A stretch of 6,737 nt of DNA from Rhodobacteraceae bacterium UBA7436 (lineage in GTDB: Bacteria > Pseudomonadota > Alphaproteobacteria > Rhodobacterales > Rhodobacteraceae). Location of the stretch: assembly GCA_002478745.1 (NCBI GenBank), contig DLQI01000131.1, positions 1-6,737 on the forward strand. Direction: 5' to 3'. Made by a program: the position numbers and the translations under genes. Of the stretch, positions 5,781-6,737 are shown piece by piece. Every line of letters begins with the position of its first letter. The first letter of the stretch is position 1. The notes below the pieces were generated by a model. It saw nothing but the letters and a program-made list of their open reading frames with translations, had not been told where the DNA came from and did no database searches.

Positions 5781-6239
5781 ATGGATAAAATGGACGAATT
5801 TGACCGTAAAATACTTAACGCTCTACAAGCAGATGCCGCAATTTCGCTTGATCGGCTGGGCGAAACCATCGGTCTGTCGCGCAACGCTTGCTGGCGCCGC
5901 GTTAAAGCGATGGAAACATCAGGTGTCATTACCAATCGCGTGGCGCTGATTGACCCTATTAAGGTCGACCTAGGCCTGATGGTGTTTATGCAGGTACGCA
6001 CCAACAGCCACGATCCCAAATGGCAGCGAGATTTCTCAAACGCAACAAACGCGATTTCGGGCATTCTAAGCGTCTATCGCATGACTGGGGACCTTGATTA
6101 CCTGATCCGTGCGCGCGTGAGTGACATGGCTGATTATGACCGCCTATATCAACAACTGATCACACGCCTCCCCATTGCAGACATTGCCGCCAGCTTTGTG
6201 ATGGAAGAAATTAAAGACAGCACCGCTTTGACGCTTTGA
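5781..6239 (+). CDS. Lrp/AsnC-family transcriptional regulator
   Basis: A 152-residue DNA-binding protein of the feast/famine family. The N-terminal helix-turn-helix (about residues 5-55) has FDRKILNALQADA, then LGETIGLSRNACWRRVKAMETSGVI. The C-terminal RAM ligand-binding and oligomerisation domain (about 66-140) has the conserved GDLDYLIR (103-110). The effector is probably an amino acid, but which one cannot be read from sequence. The first ATG (5781) has no Shine-Dalgarno; if the -10 at 5757 is used the leader would be only about a dozen bases. The ATG at 5790 is an alternative start that loses three residues. The SMR transporter gene follows in the same direction after 57 nt and is a plausible target. 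Confidence 0.93.
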   Translation: MDKMDEFDRKILNALQADAAISLDRLGETIGLSRNACWRRVKAMETSGVITNRVALIDPIKVDLGLMVFMQVRTNSHDPKWQRDFSNATNAISGILSVYRMTGDLDYLIRARVSDMADYDRLYQQLITRLPIADIAASFVMEEIKDSTALTL

Positions 6240-6296
6240 GGTAGACGGCACCAAAGTGCTGGGCCAGAGTGCTTAAAATGCCCCGAAAGGCCGCCA

Positions 6297-6626
6297 ATGC
6301 AGTATATCATCTTATTTGTCGCAGTTGTGATGGAAACTATCGGCACGACGGCCCTTCAATCCAGCCAGCAGTTCACACGTCTTTGGCCAACGCTCATAGC
6401 TATTGTTGCCTATATGGGGGCGTTCTATTTTCTAGGATTAACACTTAAATTCATGCCCGTAGGGATTGTATACGCATTGTGGTCAGGCCTTGGGATCGTG
6501 ACCATCACGATCATCGGCTTTGTAATTTTCGGGCAGCGGTTAGATGCAGCCGCTATTGCTGGGTTAACCCTCATTATTGCGGGCATTGTTGTTATTCAGA
6601 TGTTTTCCAACACCACTAGCCACTAG
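6297..6626 (+). CDS. SMR-family small multidrug efflux protein (EmrE-like)
   Basis: A 109-residue inner-membrane protein with four predicted helices (about 3-20, 29-50, 55-78, 84-104), usual for the family, which works as an antiparallel dimer exchanging protons for cationic drugs or guanidinium-type compounds. Glu13 in METIGTTAL matches the essential EmrE Glu14, and GIVYALWSGLGIV holds Tyr59 and Trp62, like EmrE Tyr60 and Trp63. FTRLWP and FGQRLD are also shared with EmrE. AAAGG (6286-6290) lies 6 nt before the ATG. It may be read with the lrp-like gene upstream. The sequence alone does not separate the Qac drug-export type from other SMR subtypes, though similarity to EmrE favours the former. 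Confidence 0.93.
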   Translation: MQYIILFVAVVMETIGTTALQSSQQFTRLWPTLIAIVAYMGAFYFLGLTLKFMPVGIVYALWSGLGIVTITIIGFVIFGQRLDAAAIAGLTLIIAGIVVIQMFSNTTSH

Positions 6627-6646
6627 GGATACGCATTTCCCCCTAG
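6623..6646 (+). terminator. Weak candidate terminator after the SMR gene
   Basis: CTAGGG (6623-6628) and CCCTAG (6641-6646) form a perfect 6-bp stem with a 12-nt loop, followed by only CTTT. The left arm includes the stop codon. The long loop and short U tract make it weak, but it is the only stem seen before the next gene. Confidence 0.3.
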
Positions 6647-6699
6647 CTTTCTGCGCCGTGGCACGTTAAGCGCCCCCAAACGCACGAGAGGCTAGAAAT

Positions 6700-6737
6700 A
6701 TGGACATTCGCAATATCGCGATTATCGCACACGTTGA
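6700..6737 (+). CDS. typA: TypA/BipA translational GTPase, first 12 codons only
   Basis: Only MDIRNIAIIAHV and two further bases fit before the window ends. RNIAIIAHV followed by a GA that begins Asp or Glu is the start of the G1 (P-loop) region of TypA/BipA, a ribosome-binding GTPase of the elongation factor family. LepA has RNFSIIAHID instead, so TypA is preferred. GAGAGG (6686-6691) lies 8 nt before the ATG and supports the start. Too little is present to judge the rest. Confidence 0.8.
   Translation, partial: MDIRNIAIIAHV

Noticed and set aside
6246..6261. CGGCAC-CAAA-GTGCTG hairpin between the lrp-like and SMR genes
   Set aside because: A 6-bp stem with one G-U pair and no following U tract; too weak to call a terminator or attenuator.

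Overview
The window looks like a chromosomal segment of a marine alphaproteobacterium of the Roseobacter group (Rhodobacterales). Four things point there: an IscR that lacks the usual Fe-S-ligating cysteines, the order iscR / NifS-like desulfurase / sufB read leftward, a GGGGG..CCCCC intergenic repeat of the kind common in that order, and a DUF6356-type small membrane protein. GC content is moderate by eye, lower than in Rhodobacter itself. No mobile element, CRISPR array, tRNA or rRNA was seen.

Region 1 (1-2989, minus strand) is the promoter-proximal part of a SUF iron-sulfur cluster assembly operon: iscR, a compact group I cysteine desulfurase, then sufB, which runs off the left edge. The operon starts from a good sigma70-like promoter at 3118-3090. 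A perfect 6-3-6 inverted repeat (3082-3096) covers its -10 box, which fits autorepression by IscR.

Region 2 (3163-4653, plus strand) is divergent from the SUF operon and shares its control region. It holds an alpha/beta hydrolase, a 78-residue conserved-looking small protein coupled to it by a 1-nt TAATG overlap, and an HD-domain (YfbR/HDDC2-like) phosphohydrolase gene. The HD gene has an in-frame TAA at codon 113 that cuts off a clearly homologous 80-codon remainder, so it reads as a fresh pseudogene, a sequencing error or a readthrough case.

Region 3 (4669-5663, minus strand) converges on region 2. It contains a DUF6356-like one-helix membrane protein overlapping (TGATG) a class II glutamine amidotransferase of YafJ/EgtC type.

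Region 4 (5781-6737, plus strand) holds an Lrp/AsnC regulator preceded by a perfect GGGATA-T-TATCCC palindrome, an EmrE-like SMR efflux protein, and the first 12 codons of a TypA/BipA GTPase.

Most of the window is ordinary core genome; I did not find a wholly new system. The parts most worth a second look are the interrupted HD gene, the cysteine-poor IscR with its operator, the possibly shared control of the divergent hydrolase operon, and the repeat inside the SUF operon.
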